64,000 nt of DNA from contig NZ_NRRG01000001.1 of the NCBI RefSeq assembly GCF_016583575.1, positions 124,001-188,000 on the forward strand, given 5' to 3'. The translations under genes and the position numbers were made by a program. The stretch's first letter is position 1, and the number at the start of each line of letters is the position of its first letter. Of this stretch, positions 18,427 through 28,155 are shown piece after piece. Below the pieces are notes generated by a model. It was given only the letters and a program-made list of their open reading frames with translations. It did no database searches and had not been told where the DNA came from. Origin of the DNA: Thiocystis violacea. GTDB taxonomy: Bacteria; Pseudomonadota; Gammaproteobacteria; Chromatiales; Chromatiaceae.

Positions 18427-20100
18427 ATGAAGAAGATTCGATTGAGCGTGAAGCTGGCCGTCGGCTTTTTGTCCCTGGCGACGATCATCCTGATCGTCGG
18501 CCTGTTCGGGATCAAGGGAGAGCTGAGCATGCGTGACCACCTGATCGGCATGAGCCGGGAATCCCTGCCGGCGATCGTGCAGCTAAATCGGCTCAACTAC
18601 GAACGTATCAATATTCGCGGTCAGACCTACGAGGTGAAGGGCCTGACCACCTGGGGTCCGGAGACCAACGCGGTGATCGAACAGGTCATGCGCCAGCGCG
18701 TGGCCTCCTGGAAGATCGTCGAGGATACGCTCGCGCTATACGAGCAGCTTCCTCAATCCGTCGACGAACAGGCCGTGTTCACGGCGCTGAAGAGCGACTA
18801 CGCGACTTGGCGGGCCAATTACCGCGAGTTGGATGCCCTGGCGGGGCGTATGACTCAGGTATCGGATCCCGATGCCTATTCCGCGCTGCTCGGGGAGTAC
18901 GGTCGCTCGGTCGATGCGACTTTTCTCGTTTCCGATCGGGTGGGGGTGCTCATCGAGTCCTTGGTCGCGCTCAGGAACAAGAGCGCCGATGACCTGCTTG
19001 GCGCGGGATTGAGGGAAGGCGATCTCATGGTCAAGCTCTATGGGGTAGGAATCGGATTGGGCTTGACCCTGGCCGTCCTGCTCGGCGTCTATATCACGCG
19101 GGATACGCTCCGTCAGTTGGGCGGAGAACCCGCCGTGGTGGTGGCGATCGTCAACCGGCTCGCCGAGGGCGATCTGGCGACGCCGGTCGAGCTTCGCGCG
19201 GGTGACGACACCAGTCTCCTGGCGGCGCTCTCGCGGATGGTCGAGAACATGAAGCGCCTGCTGCGGGAGGTCTCGACCGCCAGCTCGCAGGTGGCCGCGG
19301 CGGCGGTCCAGCTCTCGGCGACGAGCGAGCAAACACGCGAGCAGGTGCGGGTGGAGCAGTCGGAGACCGATCAGGTCGCCACCGCGATGAACCAGATGAC
19401 GGCGACGGTCGAGGAGGTCGCGCGCCACGCCGCGGCGGCCGCGCGCGCCGCCCAGGAAACCGACCGGGAGACCGAGGCGGGCGGACAGGTCGTCACCCAG
19501 ACGATCGCCGCGATCGATCTCCTGGCCCAAGAGGTGGAGTCCGCCAGCGAGGTGATCGCGCGCCTGTCCGACGACAGTCGTGAGATCGGCGCGGTGCTGG
19601 ACGTGATCCGGGGCGTGGCGGAGCAGACCAATCTGCTGGCTCTGAACGCGGCCATCGAGGCGGCGCGCGCCGGTGAGCAGGGACGTGGGTTCGCGGTCGT
19701 CGCGGCCGAGGTGCGGACCCTGGCCAGCCGCACCCAATCCTCGATCCAGGATATCCAGGAGAAGATCGAGCGCGTGCAGAATGGCTCGGTCGGTGCCGTG
19801 CGGGTGATGGCGAAGGGTCAGGCGATGGCGCGCGAGAGCGTCTCCCAGGCGCGCCTCGCCGGCGAGTCGCTCCAGAGTATCAGCGCCTCGATCACGAGCA
19901 TCAACGACATGAACCGGCAGATCGCCAGCGCGGCGGAAGAGCAAACCGCCGTGGCCGAGGAGATCAACCGCAACATCCACACCATCTCGGCGACGATCGA
20001 TCAGACGGCTGTCGGTTCCTCGCATATCGCGACCGCCAGCGAACAGTTGGCCGATCTGGCCAGCCTGCTCCAGGAGCGGGTGTCCTGGTTCAGGATCTGA
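18427..20100 (+). CDS. Methyl-accepting chemotaxis protein
   Basis: A 557-residue chemoreceptor. A first membrane helix (residues ~8-28, [20 protein letters not shown]) is followed by a periplasmic four-helix-bundle type sensor domain (~30-200), a second helix (~203-222, [18 protein letters not shown]), a HAMP linker (~222-275) and the signalling domain, whose hairpin tip reads [21 protein letters not shown], followed by [14 protein letters not shown]. It relays ligand binding to CheA/CheW. There is no CheR-binding pentapeptide; the protein ends WFRI. The start at 18427 is supported by AGGAAG at 18412-18417. The ligand cannot be told from sequence. A hairpin follows at 20111. Confidence 0.95.
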   Translation: MKKIRLSVKLAVGFLSLATIILIVGLFGIKGELSMRDHLIGMSRESLPAIVQLNRLNYERINIRGQTYEVKGLTTWGPETNAVIEQVMRQRVASWKIVEDTLALYEQLPQSVDEQAVFTALKSDYATWRANYRELDALAGRMTQVSDPDAYSALLGEYGRSVDATFLVSDRVGVLIESLVALRNKSADDLLGAGLREGDLMVKLYGVGIGLGLTLAVLLGVYITRDTLRQLGGEPAVVVAIVNRLAEGDLATPVELRAGDDTSLLAALSRMVENMKRLLREVSTASSQVAAAAVQLSATSEQTREQVRVEQSETDQVATAMNQMTATVEEVARHAAAAARAAQETDRETEAGGQVVTQTIAAIDLLAQEVESASEVIARLSDDSREIGAVLDVIRGVAEQTNLLALNAAIEAARAGEQGRGFAVVAAEVRTLASRTQSSIQDIQEKIERVQNGSVGAVRVMAKGQAMARESVSQARLAGESLQSISASITSINDMNRQIASAAEEQTAVAEEINRNIHTISATIDQTAVGSSHIATASEQLADLASLLQERVSWFRI

Positions 20101-20110
20101 TCGGCTCGCG

Positions 20111-20136
20111 CGCTGGCCCGCGTCCGCGGGCCAGCG
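20111..20136. terminator. Hairpin between convergent chemoreceptor and hybrid kinase genes
   Basis: An 11-bp perfect stem CGCTGGCCCGC / GCGGGCCAGCG (20111-20121 and 20126-20136) with loop GTCC lies in the 60-base gap between two convergent genes. It lacks a T-run. A shared bidirectional terminator is likely from position. Confidence 0.55.
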
Positions 20137-20160
20137 GGCGCGCTCGATGTAATCGCTTGA

Positions 20161-22599
20161 TCAATGCGTTTGCGTGAATCTTTGCACCAGATCCTCAAGG
20201 ATCCTGGGTTGGAGCGGTTTGGCGATGTGCTCGTCCATGTCGGCCTCCAGACAGCGCTCGCGGTCGCTCTCCAGGCTGTGCGCGGTCATGGCGATGATGG
20301 GTGTGCGGCTCAGACCCTGCTCGATCCGACGGATCGCGCGCGCGGTCTCGATCCCGTCCATGATGGGCATGTAGAGATCCATGAAGACCAGATCATAGGT
20401 CGAGGGTCGGAAGTGTTCGATCGCCATGCGCCCATCGCTGGCGATCACCACCTCGTGGTTCCACTCCCTCAGAAGGGCGCCTGCCAGCTTCTGGTTCACC
20501 TCGTTGTCCTCGACCAGAAGGATCCTTAGCCGTCGACGGTGCTCGATCAGATCGTGTCGGGTCAGCAGCGGACCTGGGTCGCGGCGTTCGGAGGCGTTCA
20601 GGATACTGGTGAGGGTTTCCCGAAGTTCCAGCGGGGTCGCCGGCTTGGTCAGGAAGGCATCGATTCCGAGATCCCGGCAGCGTTGGGCGTCGCCTCGGTG
20701 TCCGGAGGAGGAGATCATGATCAGGCGTCCATGCTCGGCCAGACCTTCCTCGGACAGCCGTCGTGCCAGTGAGAAACCGTCGATCTCGGGCAGCGCCGAA
20801 TCGAACAGATGGACATCGAAGGGCACTCCCTCGGCGTGACGTTCGCGCGCCCGCTCAAGCGCCTGGCGCCCATTGCTCGCCTCCTCGACCGCGAATCCCC
20901 ATTGCTTGAACCAGTAGACGAGCGTCCGGCGGCTGGTCGGATCGTCGTCGACGATGAGCGCGCGCTTGTTTGGCCAGGACTCCATCGGCGGCAAGGGCGC
21001 TGGCGTGGGTTGTAGCCTGGGCAGCGGAAGGGTGAAGTGGCAGCCGCCGCCCTCATCCTGGCTGTCGGCCCAGATCCGCCCACCCATGAGATCAATCAGG
21101 CGGGCGCAAATACTCAGGCCGAGTCCGGCTCCGCCGAATTTTCGAGCGATCGCGGGATCAAGGTCGTCATGCGCGCCGAACAGCGCCTGGATGTCGCCGG
21201 AGAGAAACCCCGCGCCCTGGTCCAGGATCGAGAACTGGATCTGGTCCAGATAGGGATCCTCGCCGGCGAGCACCCGCGCCTGGACGCGGATCTCGCCATC
21301 GTCGGCGAGTTGGATCGCGTTGTCGCAGAGGTTGGCCAACACCTGCCGGATCCGCCCCGGATCGCCCAGGCTGCGCGGCGGCAGTTCGTCCGTTTGGTCG
21401 TAGACGATGTCCAGTCCCTTGCGTTTGGCGGTGGTCGCGAGCGAGGCGACCATTTCCGTGAGCATGACCGAGAGACTGAAGGGGATTTCCTCGATCCGCA
21501 TGCCTCCGGTCTCGATCTTGGCGAAATCGAGGATGTCCCCCAGGATTCCGAGCAGCCCCTCCGCCGATGACCGGATGATGGTGACGTAGTCCCTTTGCGT
21601 CGGGTCGAGCCGGGTATCCAGCGCAAGCTCGCTGAGCCCCAGGATGCCGTTCAGGGGTGCCCGTATCTCGTGGCTCATATTGGCGATCAGCCGGCTCTTG
21701 GCGAGATTGGCCGATTCGGCAAGGTCGCGTGCCTGGATCAGGGCCTGCTCGGCCAATCGGCTGGGGGTGATGTCGACATTGACCCCGAAGACACGATGGG
21801 CGAGCCCGTTCGGCGCCAGTATGATCCTGGCCCGGTCGCGCAGGTAACGCACCTGGCCGTCGGGGCGGATGATCCGGTACTCAAGCTCGAAGTCGTCCTG
21901 GCCGCGCAGGGCATCGTTGATCAGTTCGCGCGTCGGGGTCCGGTCCTCGGGATGGAGGCGCTGAATCCAGTCATACAGATGGCCATGGAAGTCATCGGCC
22001 TGGAGGCCGAAAGTCCCCGGCATGCGGGCATCCCAATCCAGGCGATCGCTGTCGATGTCCCACTCCCAGACGCCGATGCCGGCCAACTCCCCGGTCTGCC
22101 CGAGGCGCTGGGCCTGGCGGCGCGCCTCTTGCGCGAACCGGCAGGCGCGCGCGGCCTGGGCCAGCGTGCCCGCGAGCAGGCCGATGCCCTGCTGAAGATC
22201 CGTGCTCAGGACGCCAGTCGCCGGGTCGCGCAGGAAGATCAGGATCCCGAAGTGGGGCAGACGAAAGACATGGACGATGCCTTGCGCGTCGCTGTCGACG
22301 ATCGGTAAGGCGTCGGTACGCGCGTTCAGCGCGGCGTCGAGCGAGGCCGACGACCAGCGCTCCCAGAAACCGCTATAGGCGGGGTCGCGCGGCAGTTGGT
22401 TGGGGAGCATCTGGACAACCGGAGGCTGGCCGGAGCCGGTCGGCTCCGAGGCCCGCGACTCCAGGATGGCGCCACCGCGCCCATCGAGCAGGCGGTGCAT
22501 CTCGACCAGGAACCGGTGGAGCATGGGCTCCAGTTCCCCGGCGTCGCCGATCGCCCGCGACAGTTCATACAGCAGCTCGGTGGCGGTTGAGGGAATCAT
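20161..22599 (-). CDS. Hybrid sensor histidine kinase with PAS domain and two receivers
   Basis: An 812-residue protein, apparently cytoplasmic. A GAF-like N-terminal domain (~1-170) is followed by one PAS/PAC domain ([16 protein letters not shown] to [13 protein letters not shown]), a HisKA dimerisation helix with the phospho-His in [15 protein letters not shown], an ATPase domain ([19 protein letters not shown]) and two receiver domains. Receiver 1 has VDDDPTSR and [10 protein letters not shown]; receiver 2 has VEDNEVNQK and [10 protein letters not shown]. No Hpt domain is present, so a separate phosphotransfer protein is expected, as for BarA-like relays. ATG 22599 is chosen because the codons upstream in frame are Arg/Pro-rich and look non-coding. 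The stimulus is unknown. Confidence 0.92.
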   Translation of the reverse strand: MIPSTATELLYELSRAIGDAGELEPMLHRFLVEMHRLLDGRGGAILESRASEPTGSGQPPVVQMLPNQLPRDPAYSGFWERWSSASLDAALNARTDALPIVDSDAQGIVHVFRLPHFGILIFLRDPATGVLSTDLQQGIGLLAGTLAQAARACRFAQEARRQAQRLGQTGELAGIGVWEWDIDSDRLDWDARMPGTFGLQADDFHGHLYDWIQRLHPEDRTPTRELINDALRGQDDFELEYRIIRPDGQVRYLRDRARIILAPNGLAHRVFGVNVDITPSRLAEQALIQARDLAESANLAKSRLIANMSHEIRAPLNGILGLSELALDTRLDPTQRDYVTIIRSSAEGLLGILGDILDFAKIETGGMRIEEIPFSLSVMLTEMVASLATTAKRKGLDIVYDQTDELPPRSLGDPGRIRQVLANLCDNAIQLADDGEIRVQARVLAGEDPYLDQIQFSILDQGAGFLSGDIQALFGAHDDLDPAIARKFGGAGLGLSICARLIDLMGGRIWADSQDEGGGCHFTLPLPRLQPTPAPLPPMESWPNKRALIVDDDPTSRRTLVYWFKQWGFAVEEASNGRQALERARERHAEGVPFDVHLFDSALPEIDGFSLARRLSEEGLAEHGRLIMISSSGHRGDAQRCRDLGIDAFLTKPATPLELRETLTSILNASERRDPGPLLTRHDLIEHRRRLRILLVEDNEVNQKLAGALLREWNHEVVIASDGRMAIEHFRPSTYDLVFMDLYMPIMDGIETARAIRRIEQGLSRTPIIAMTAHSLESDRERCLEADMDEHIAKPLQPRILEDLVQRFTQTH

Positions 22600-23042
22600 G
22601 GTCGCTGATGGCTTGACCTGGACGGTGCTCGATATCTCGTGAGGTCGGCGCGGCCCGATAGGGCGCGCGGCCGGAATCCGCGCCGGTGATGCGAGTCCCC
22701 TGTCGGTTGCCAGGGCACGGCGACCCAGGGGAGGTCGATGGCTTGTCCGGCGGCGGCGATCGGATCGGGTCCAGCCCGCTACCTCAAGGGTTCTCATGGT
22801 CCCGGACCAGGCAGGAGACAGCCGTTCCAGCCGAGTCCCATGACCCGGGCACTATAATCAACTCCGTTCGGTCAAGGAAGCACTGGCGGTCGTCAGCCCC
22901 CAAGCCCTCGCGCCAGAAGAGAGGGTCGGAGGCGTTCCCGATCGCCGCCAGGGAGCGTTCGAGTGGCCGGAATCGGGCCAGGACCGAGGACCGAGCTAGG
23001 GCGTGTCATCATTTCCGCGACGGTCTGTCCTATCCTTGTCGT

Positions 23043-23134
23043 TGGCCCCGGTTGACTGATCGGGCGTGACGCCGACCCGCCGCACACGCGGCTACATCCG
23101 GAGTTTAGCGGCTTCGGACGATCAACCGGGGCCA
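23043..23134. repeat. Spaced 13-bp inverted repeat upstream of aroG
   Basis: TGGCCCCGGTTGA (23043-23055) is repeated inverted and exactly as TCAACCGGGGCCA (23122-23134), 66 bases apart. It could be the ends of a small inserted element, starting 31 bases after the transposon-like motif at 22998, or the base stem of a structured RNA. Nothing decides between these. Confidence 0.5.
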
Positions 23135-23151
23135 TCCCATGATTCGTCGGT

Positions 23152-23180
23152 CTGAGACGAAGCCTCGCTAGGTTTATACT
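23152..23180 (+). promoter_or_regulatory. Possible promoter of the DAHP synthase gene
   Basis: A good -10 hexamer TATACT (23175-23180) lies 34 bases before the ATG, with a weak -35 CTGAGA (23152-23157) at 17-base spacing. Confidence 0.4.
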
Positions 23181-23213
23181 GGATCGCTTTCCGAACCGCT
23201 CCAGCCTCTAGCC

Positions 23214-24269
23214 ATGCACCGTACAGACGATCTGCGCATCCGCGACATCACCGAAGTCCGCTCGCCGAGGGAATTGCACCAGGAATATCCCCTCTCGGAG
23301 GTGGCGGCCGACACCGTTTATAACAGCCGCCACGCGATCCAACGCATCCTTCACGGCAGCAACGACCGGCTGCTGGTGGTGGTCGGTCCCTGCTCGGTTC
23401 ACGATCCCGAGGCGGCGCTGGAGTACGCCGGGCGGCTCAATCCGCTGCGCGAGGCGCTCGCCAGGGATCTGATCGTCGTCATGCGCGTCTACTTCGAGAA
23501 ACCGCGCACCACGGTTGGCTGGAAGGGGCTCATCAATGATCCGAACCTGGATGGCAGCTTCGAGATCAACAAGGGTCTCGGCGTTGCCCGCAAGCTCCTG
23601 GCGGATCTCAACGACATGGGCATGCCGGCGGGCACCGAATTCCTCGACCTCATCAGTCCCCAATATATCGCCGACCAGGTGAGTTGGGGCGCGATCGGCG
23701 CGCGCACCACGGAGAGTCAGGGCCATCGCGAACTGGCCTCGGGTCTGTCCTGCCCGATCGGTTTCAAGAACGCGACCAACGGCGACGTCAAGGTGGCCAT
23801 CGACGCCATCCATGCCGCCGCGCGCCCGCACGTCTTCATGTCCGTGACCAAGGATGGTCAGTCCGCCATTTTCAGCACCACCGGCAACGTGGATACCCAC
23901 ATCATCCTGCGTGGCGGGCAGCGGCCGAACTACGACACCGAGAGCGTCAACATCGCCGCCGAGCAGATCGCGGCCGCGGGCCTTAGCCCCAAGATCATGA
24001 TCGATTTCAGCCACGCCAACAGCGGCAAGCGGCCCGAGAAGCAGATCCGCATCTGTCGGGATGTCGCCGGCCAGATCGCGCGCGGCGACCGGCGCATCAT
24101 CGGCGTGATGATCGAGAGCCATCTGGTCGCCGGCAGCCAGAATCCGGGCGCCTGCGACGACCTCATCTTCGGCCAGAGCATCACCGACGCCTGCGTCGGC
24201 TGGGACGATACCGAGCCCATGCTGCATGAGCTGGCCGAGGCGAGCGCGAAGCGGCGCGAGTGCTGCTGA
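23214..24269 (+). CDS. aroG: 3-deoxy-7-phosphoheptulonate (DAHP) synthase, class I
   Basis: A 351-residue enzyme, the same length as E. coli AroG. It condenses phosphoenolpyruvate with erythrose 4-phosphate, the first step of aromatic amino-acid biosynthesis. Family signatures are VVVGPCSVHDPEAALEYA, EFLDLISPQYIADQVSWGAIGARTTESQ and GFKNATNGD, with the metal-ligand His/Glu region IMIDFSHANSGK and GVMIESHL. The N-terminal extension typical of feedback-sensitive AroF/G/H is present (DLRIRDITEVRSPRELHQEYP), but which amino acid inhibits it cannot be read with certainty. It appears monocistronic. The symbol is by best resemblance. Confidence 0.95.
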   Translation: MHRTDDLRIRDITEVRSPRELHQEYPLSEVAADTVYNSRHAIQRILHGSNDRLLVVVGPCSVHDPEAALEYAGRLNPLREALARDLIVVMRVYFEKPRTTVGWKGLINDPNLDGSFEINKGLGVARKLLADLNDMGMPAGTEFLDLISPQYIADQVSWGAIGARTTESQGHRELASGLSCPIGFKNATNGDVKVAIDAIHAAARPHVFMSVTKDGQSAIFSTTGNVDTHIILRGGQRPNYDTESVNIAAEQIAAAGLSPKIMIDFSHANSGKRPEKQIRICRDVAGQIARGDRRIIGVMIESHLVAGSQNPGACDDLIFGQSITDACVGWDDTEPMLHELAEASAKRRECC

Positions 24270-24505
24270 GCCAGACCCAGCCGCGAACCAATTCGAACGA
24301 GCGGGCGCCGCCGCCTTGCCCTGGGAGCCGGGCGGCGGGATCGCATTTCCTGGCCTCCCGCCGAACCCGCGCCGCGCCCTCGCTACCCACCGATTGCACA
24401 CTCCGCGTTGTTTGCTGTAAGGTCCGACGCCTGAGAGGGCGAGGGTCGATCCAGCGTCGGATCGGGTCTCGCGACCCAGTACCGGGCACGCAACGGAGAT
24501 AGGTC

Positions 24506-25012
24506 ATGCCAGTTCCCCGCTCCTTATCCCTGGTCCGACTCCTGCTCGGCCTGACCCTTTTCGGGCTCGCGCTCCATCCGGCCTGGGCCGCGCTCTATAA
24601 ATGCCAACAGCCCAACGGCCGGATCACTTATCAGCAAACCGCTTGCGATGGGCGCGCCGATAGCGCCGAGGCCAACCGGCTCCAGGTCGACATCCGCGGG
24701 CCGGACGGTAGAGAGACCGGCTCGTCCGCCGAGGATTATTCGGTCGGCGGCCAGGCGGCGCGCATGCGCGCGGAGCGCGAGGCCCTGACCCGCGCGCGTC
24801 TCAAGGCCAGGAAAGAGGCCGAGGCCCAGCGGACGGCGTCCAGGCCCGACAGGAATTCGGAGCTGGATCCGGCCAAGTGCGCCAAGCATCGCGGCGAGGT
24901 CGCCAAGTGGAAACAGAAGGTGATGAAGGGCTACCGCACCCGCTCCGAGAAGGACCAGAACGACAGCAAGCTCGCTTATCACCAGGCGCTCGTGGATCGC
25001 CATTGCGACTGA
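24506..25012 (+). CDS. Secreted DUF4124 domain protein
   Basis: A 168-residue protein with a clear signal peptide (hydrophobic residues ~9-28, cleavage near HPAWA-AL). The mature N-terminus ALYKCQQPNGRITYQQTACDG is the DUF4124 motif, a small beta-rich domain with paired cysteines that is common in periplasmic proteins of unknown role. The C-terminal half is a charged helical tail (RMRAEREALTRARLKARKEAEAQ) with two more Cys. GGAGATAGG precedes the ATG. It is convergent with mtgA, 30 bases away. Confidence 0.88.
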   Translation: MPVPRSLSLVRLLLGLTLFGLALHPAWAALYKCQQPNGRITYQQTACDGRADSAEANRLQVDIRGPDGRETGSSAEDYSVGGQAARMRAEREALTRARLKARKEAEAQRTASRPDRNSELDPAKCAKHRGEVAKWKQKVMKGYRTRSEKDQNDSKLAYHQALVDRHCD

Positions 25013-25042
25013 GCGGCCACCATCCGATAGGTCGCCCCTTCC

Positions 25043-25735
25043 TCATAAACGTCGGAGATAACGGTTTCCGCCAAGCCGCTGGGTCTGATCCATGATCCAG
25101 GCCGCGCGGCGCTGGAGCCGCTCGGACGGCTGGTCCAATTGATAATTCCCAGGCCCCGGCAGCACCCCGATCAATAGAGTTGCTTCCTCCAGAGCGAGTT
25201 CGCTCGCGGAATGGCCGAAGTAACGCTGACTGGTCGCCTCGATGCCGTAGGTGCCGGGACTGAACTGCGCGATGTTGAGGTAGACCTCCAGGATCCGCTC
25301 CTTGGACCAGAGGGTCTCGATCATCAGTGTGAACCATCCCTCCAACAGTTTGCGTTCCCAGCCCGAGCCTGGCCAGAGAAAGAGATTCTTGGCGGTCTGC
25401 TGGCTGATGGTGCTCGCCCCGCGCAGGCGCTCTCCCGACCGATGGTCCCGGATCGCGTGACGGATCTCGATCAGGTCGAATCCCAGATGGCTCGGAAAAC
25501 GCTGGTCCTCGCCGGCGATCGCGGCCAGCTTGATGCTGGCCGGCATTCGCTCCCAGTCAATCCAGGCATGCTGGTAATAGGGCTGGCTCTGATTGAGACG
25601 CCAGACGTTGAAGGCATGGCGCAGCATGAAAGCCGAGGCGGGCGGATTCACCCAACGCAAACCGACGACCAGCACCAGACTCGCCAGCACTAGGAGCACC
25701 GGCAAATGCCGAATCCAGTGCCAGGCCAGGAGCAT
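25043..25735 (-). CDS. mtgA: Monofunctional peptidoglycan transglycosylase MtgA
   Basis: About 230 residues from the chosen ATG. One N-terminal membrane anchor (HLPVLLVLASLVLVVGLRWV) is followed by a glycosyltransferase family 51 domain: IAGEDQRFPSHLGFD holds the catalytic Glu, and GASTISQQTAKNLFLW, RKLLEGWFTLMIE and EVYLNIAQF are the next conserved blocks. It polymerises lipid II into glycan strands in the periplasm and lacks a transpeptidase domain. The frame stays open another 149 codons upstream, to an ATG at 26182, with a Pro/Glu-rich sequence, so a cytoplasmic extension is possible. I chose 25735 because it gives the normal family length; no strong ribosome site is visible. Confidence 0.88.
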   Translation of the reverse strand: MLLAWHWIRHLPVLLVLASLVLVVGLRWVNPPASAFMLRHAFNVWRLNQSQPYYQHAWIDWERMPASIKLAAIAGEDQRFPSHLGFDLIEIRHAIRDHRSGERLRGASTISQQTAKNLFLWPGSGWERKLLEGWFTLMIETLWSKERILEVYLNIAQFSPGTYGIEATSQRYFGHSASELALEEATLLIGVLPGPGNYQLDQPSERLQRRAAWIMDQTQRLGGNRYLRRL

Positions 25736-26182
25736 CCGATCCCGGATAACAGCCCGTGGCCCCAGGCGGAGCGGGGTTTTCGGGCTGGATTCCCCGGAGC
25801 TATCCGGCCTGCCGAGATCCGGCTCCGCCGCTTCCTCCCCACCTTCGACGAGAACGGCGGACAGCGGCGTTTCGACGCGCTCCGATGGGGCGGCTGGCCA
25901 GACCGAGTCTTCGACCCTGTCGGTAAGCCCGGTTTGGGCCAGGGTCGGAGCGGAATCCTGGGGGGCGCGCTCATCCTGGCGCGAGACGCGCGACCAGAAG
26001 CGGGCAAGAGGCGTGAGAAAGTCCAAAAGGTAGGTCGAGGATCCGGCCGATTTCAGTGAGTCACGTCTATGTGCACCAAAACACAAGGGACGATCAAGAG
26101 GCGTTTCCGCCGACCGAGCGAAACTGGGCAGGATTCGCTTCGCGGGATTATCGACGCGATGCCCCTGTCGATGATGGAACAA

Positions 26183-26560
26183 CGAGGGATACCGGTCGGC
26201 GGTGATCTGTTTTCAGCGGGGACAGGCCGAGGGCGTGTCATCAATTGTCTTCATACTGGGATGGTCCGCCCGGCCACAGTTCCAAGGCTCGGATCGACGT
26301 GCTCGACGTGGATGTCGCGCGGCATCCTGTCGGGGCGAATTCATTCGCCCCGACATCCGCGCCACCAACGCGGTCAATCCATGCGCCTGGGGAGTTCAAT
26401 CCGACGCCAAAACGCGCCCGATGATTCATGCGGATTGTGTGTCGCTGGAGAGGTCGGTGACCTGCCCCGTTGTTGTCCCGCGGGCCGGGGCTCGACAGCC
26501 CGCGTCGCCTCTCAGGGCAGACCTTGCGGCGCGATGACCTGACAGGCGGATGTGAGAAAG
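26183..26560. other. Non-coding stretch before the transposase remnant
   Basis: No gene is supported here. It holds the 14-base motif AGGGCGTGTCATCA (26230-26243), also found at 22998, and the REP-like hairpin at 26328. Together with the decayed transposase that follows, the region 26230-27075 probably is the relic of one insertion sequence. Confidence 0.5.
26328..26355. repeat. REP-like perfect hairpin
   Basis: TGTCGGGGCGAAT (26328-26340) and ATTCGCCCCGACA (26343-26355) form a 13-bp perfect stem with a two-base loop. Short GGGGCGAAT/ATTCGCCCC palindromes are a familiar dispersed extragenic repeat type. Confidence 0.5.
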
Positions 26561-27070
26561 CAAGCGCGGATGGAGATCTTCAAGAGTCCCGTGGCCCGAC
26601 TGTCCAGAAATCGCGCGATGCGTGGAAGGCCAAAGCCCTGGATAAGCCGCGACGTCCGCGCGGCGCCGGTCAAGATCCAGGATCTGGAAGCGAGCCGCGC
26701 GTCCTGGAAAGAGCGGGCACTGGCGGCGGAGCGTGAGGGCAAGCCATCGGACGCGCACCGGTCACCAACCCCTGTCGGCGAGGAAGGCGACTCGGGGGAG
26801 GCGGCCCAGCGTCTCGCCCTGTCGCCCCCGTTTGGTCATCAGCATTCGCTCCTGGTCATGCCATTGACACTGTAGATGTACCTGAGTGCCGGGCTCGGCC
26901 GCCGCCGGGTGCCCGCGTGCCGCACCTGCTTGCGCCCTGGTTGCCGCTGAGCCTTCCCGCCTATACCACGGTGGGTCTATCGCTGCGGATTGGCGGTGCT
27001 CCAGCGGGCGCCGCAGCGGCGTAAGGATTGGATCCATGCGATCGATCACACGATTGTCGCTTTGCCCTTT
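26560..27070 (+). pseudogene. Decayed transposase (insertion sequence remnant)
   Basis: Fragments in two frames resemble one transposase N-terminal half. KSRDAWKAKALDK (from ~26609) is in one frame. QDLEASRASWKERALAAE (from ~26677), HQHSLLVMPLTL, a stop (26873), MYLSAGLG, another stop (~26949) and VLQRAPQRRKDWIHAIDHTIV (to ~27060) follow in a second frame. The paired 'SRD.WK' / 'EASR..WK' coiled-coil repeats followed by an 'IDHTI' block fit a DDE-type transposase family that I recall but cannot name. A frameshift near 26640-26680 and at least two stops make it non-functional. It ends right at the 3' end of the DUF4340 gene. Confidence 0.6.
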
Positions 27071-27081
27071 CCTGCCGCCGG

Positions 27082-28155
27082 TCAAGGCGTCTCGGGCGCG
27101 GGCTCGGTCGCCGGCCTGGGTTCGGTCTCTGACCCGGACTCGTTTTCAGTCGTTGCCGTTTCGGCTGGCGCCGTCAGCTTGGACTTGTCCAGATCAATCA
27201 AGCCATCCAGATCGTATTTGGATAGCTTGAAATAGTAGGGCCGATCCGCGTCCTTGAGGACATAGTCCTCGCTCTCCCCGACTTGGGAGACGCGATAGGA
27301 CCGCGCGCCACCGTCGGCAAGCTGGATCTCGATCCCGAGCTTGGGCGTTTGTTGGTTGTAGGCAGGATCCTCCTCGGTTCCGAGCACGCCTCGGTAGCCC
27401 AGATTGGCCAGGCTCATGGCGGCTCGATTCGCTGCGTCCTGGTCGATGGCCTCGTCGCTGTCCGCGAACCTCCAGCCCTCGGCCGTCCTGGTCAGCGCCC
27501 AGTCCGCGCCGCGGATACCGGCGATCTTCTCCTGGTCGAGCCGCAGCAGACCGTTGTCGATCCAATCGTCGCGCCGGTTGGAGACATCGGATAGGGCAAG
27601 CGCCAGATCGTAGACGGCCGGGTCGTCCGCCGGGCGGCCGAACAGACGGCGGAAGCCGGGGGTGTCGCCCAGGATCAGCGTCCCGAGGCGACCGTCCCGG
27701 CCCTCCAGCGTCAGGCGCCGCGCGAAACCCTCGTCGGCGACCTTGAAGCGCTTGCGCGCCGCCTCGCTGGTGGCGATCGGCAGGGGACGCTTGAGTTCGG
27801 CGACCCCCTTGAGGAGCTGATCGACCTTGGTCCCGGCCGCCGGGAAGCCGGCCAGGTCGCCGATGACCCAGCGCCCGTCGTCCCGACGCTCCAGGTGGGC
27901 CTGCTCGCCGCCGTCCGAGCCCTCGATCAGGATCCGGGTGACCTGATCGGTGGTGAAGTCAAACAGGGGTGTCCGGGGATCCAGGGCGGTCATTCCGGAG
28001 CCGCTCAGGCTCTGGCCCAGGGCGATGAAGAGTTGCAGGCCGAGTAGAAGCACGAGCCCCAGCACCAGGGGCGAGCGCAGATCCGAACTCCACCGGAGAT
28101 CGGTCCTTGCGCCGCTAGAGGGCGTGCCGGTCGATGTCGCATGGGTCGATGTCAT
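27082..28155 (-). CDS. DUF4340 domain protein of the Gld-like ABC operon
   Basis: A 357-residue protein with one N-terminal membrane anchor (SPLVLGLVLLLGLQLFIALGQ) and a large extracytoplasmic part of repeated DUF4340 type (VTRILIEGSDGGEQAHLERRDDGRWVI, LILGDTPGFRRLFGR, YYFKLSKYDLDGLI). The C-terminus is a Pro/Glu/Thr-rich tail that abuts the transposase remnant, so the last residues may be altered. Its ATG overlaps the stop of the permease-GldG gene (28152-28155), showing translational coupling. DUF4340 proteins usually accompany GldG-type ABC exporters; the substrate is unknown. Confidence 0.88.
   Translation of the reverse strand: MTSTHATSTGTPSSGARTDLRWSSDLRSPLVLGLVLLLGLQLFIALGQSLSGSGMTALDPRTPLFDFTTDQVTRILIEGSDGGEQAHLERRDDGRWVIGDLAGFPAAGTKVDQLLKGVAELKRPLPIATSEAARKRFKVADEGFARRLTLEGRDGRLGTLILGDTPGFRRLFGRPADDPAVYDLALALSDVSNRRDDWIDNGLLRLDQEKIAGIRGADWALTRTAEGWRFADSDEAIDQDAANRAAMSLANLGYRGVLGTEEDPAYNQQTPKLGIEIQLADGGARSYRVSQVGESEDYVLKDADRPYYFKLSKYDLDGLIDLDKSKLTAPAETATTENESGSETEPRPATEPAPETP

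Larger units (their letters stand above)
22600..23213. other. Intergenic region upstream of the DAHP synthase gene
   Basis: No gene is supported in these 614 bases. They hold a 14-base motif AGGGCGTGTCATCA (22998-23011) that recurs at 26230 beside a decayed transposase, a spaced inverted repeat (23043-23134) and a promoter-like pair before aroG. Confidence 0.55.
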
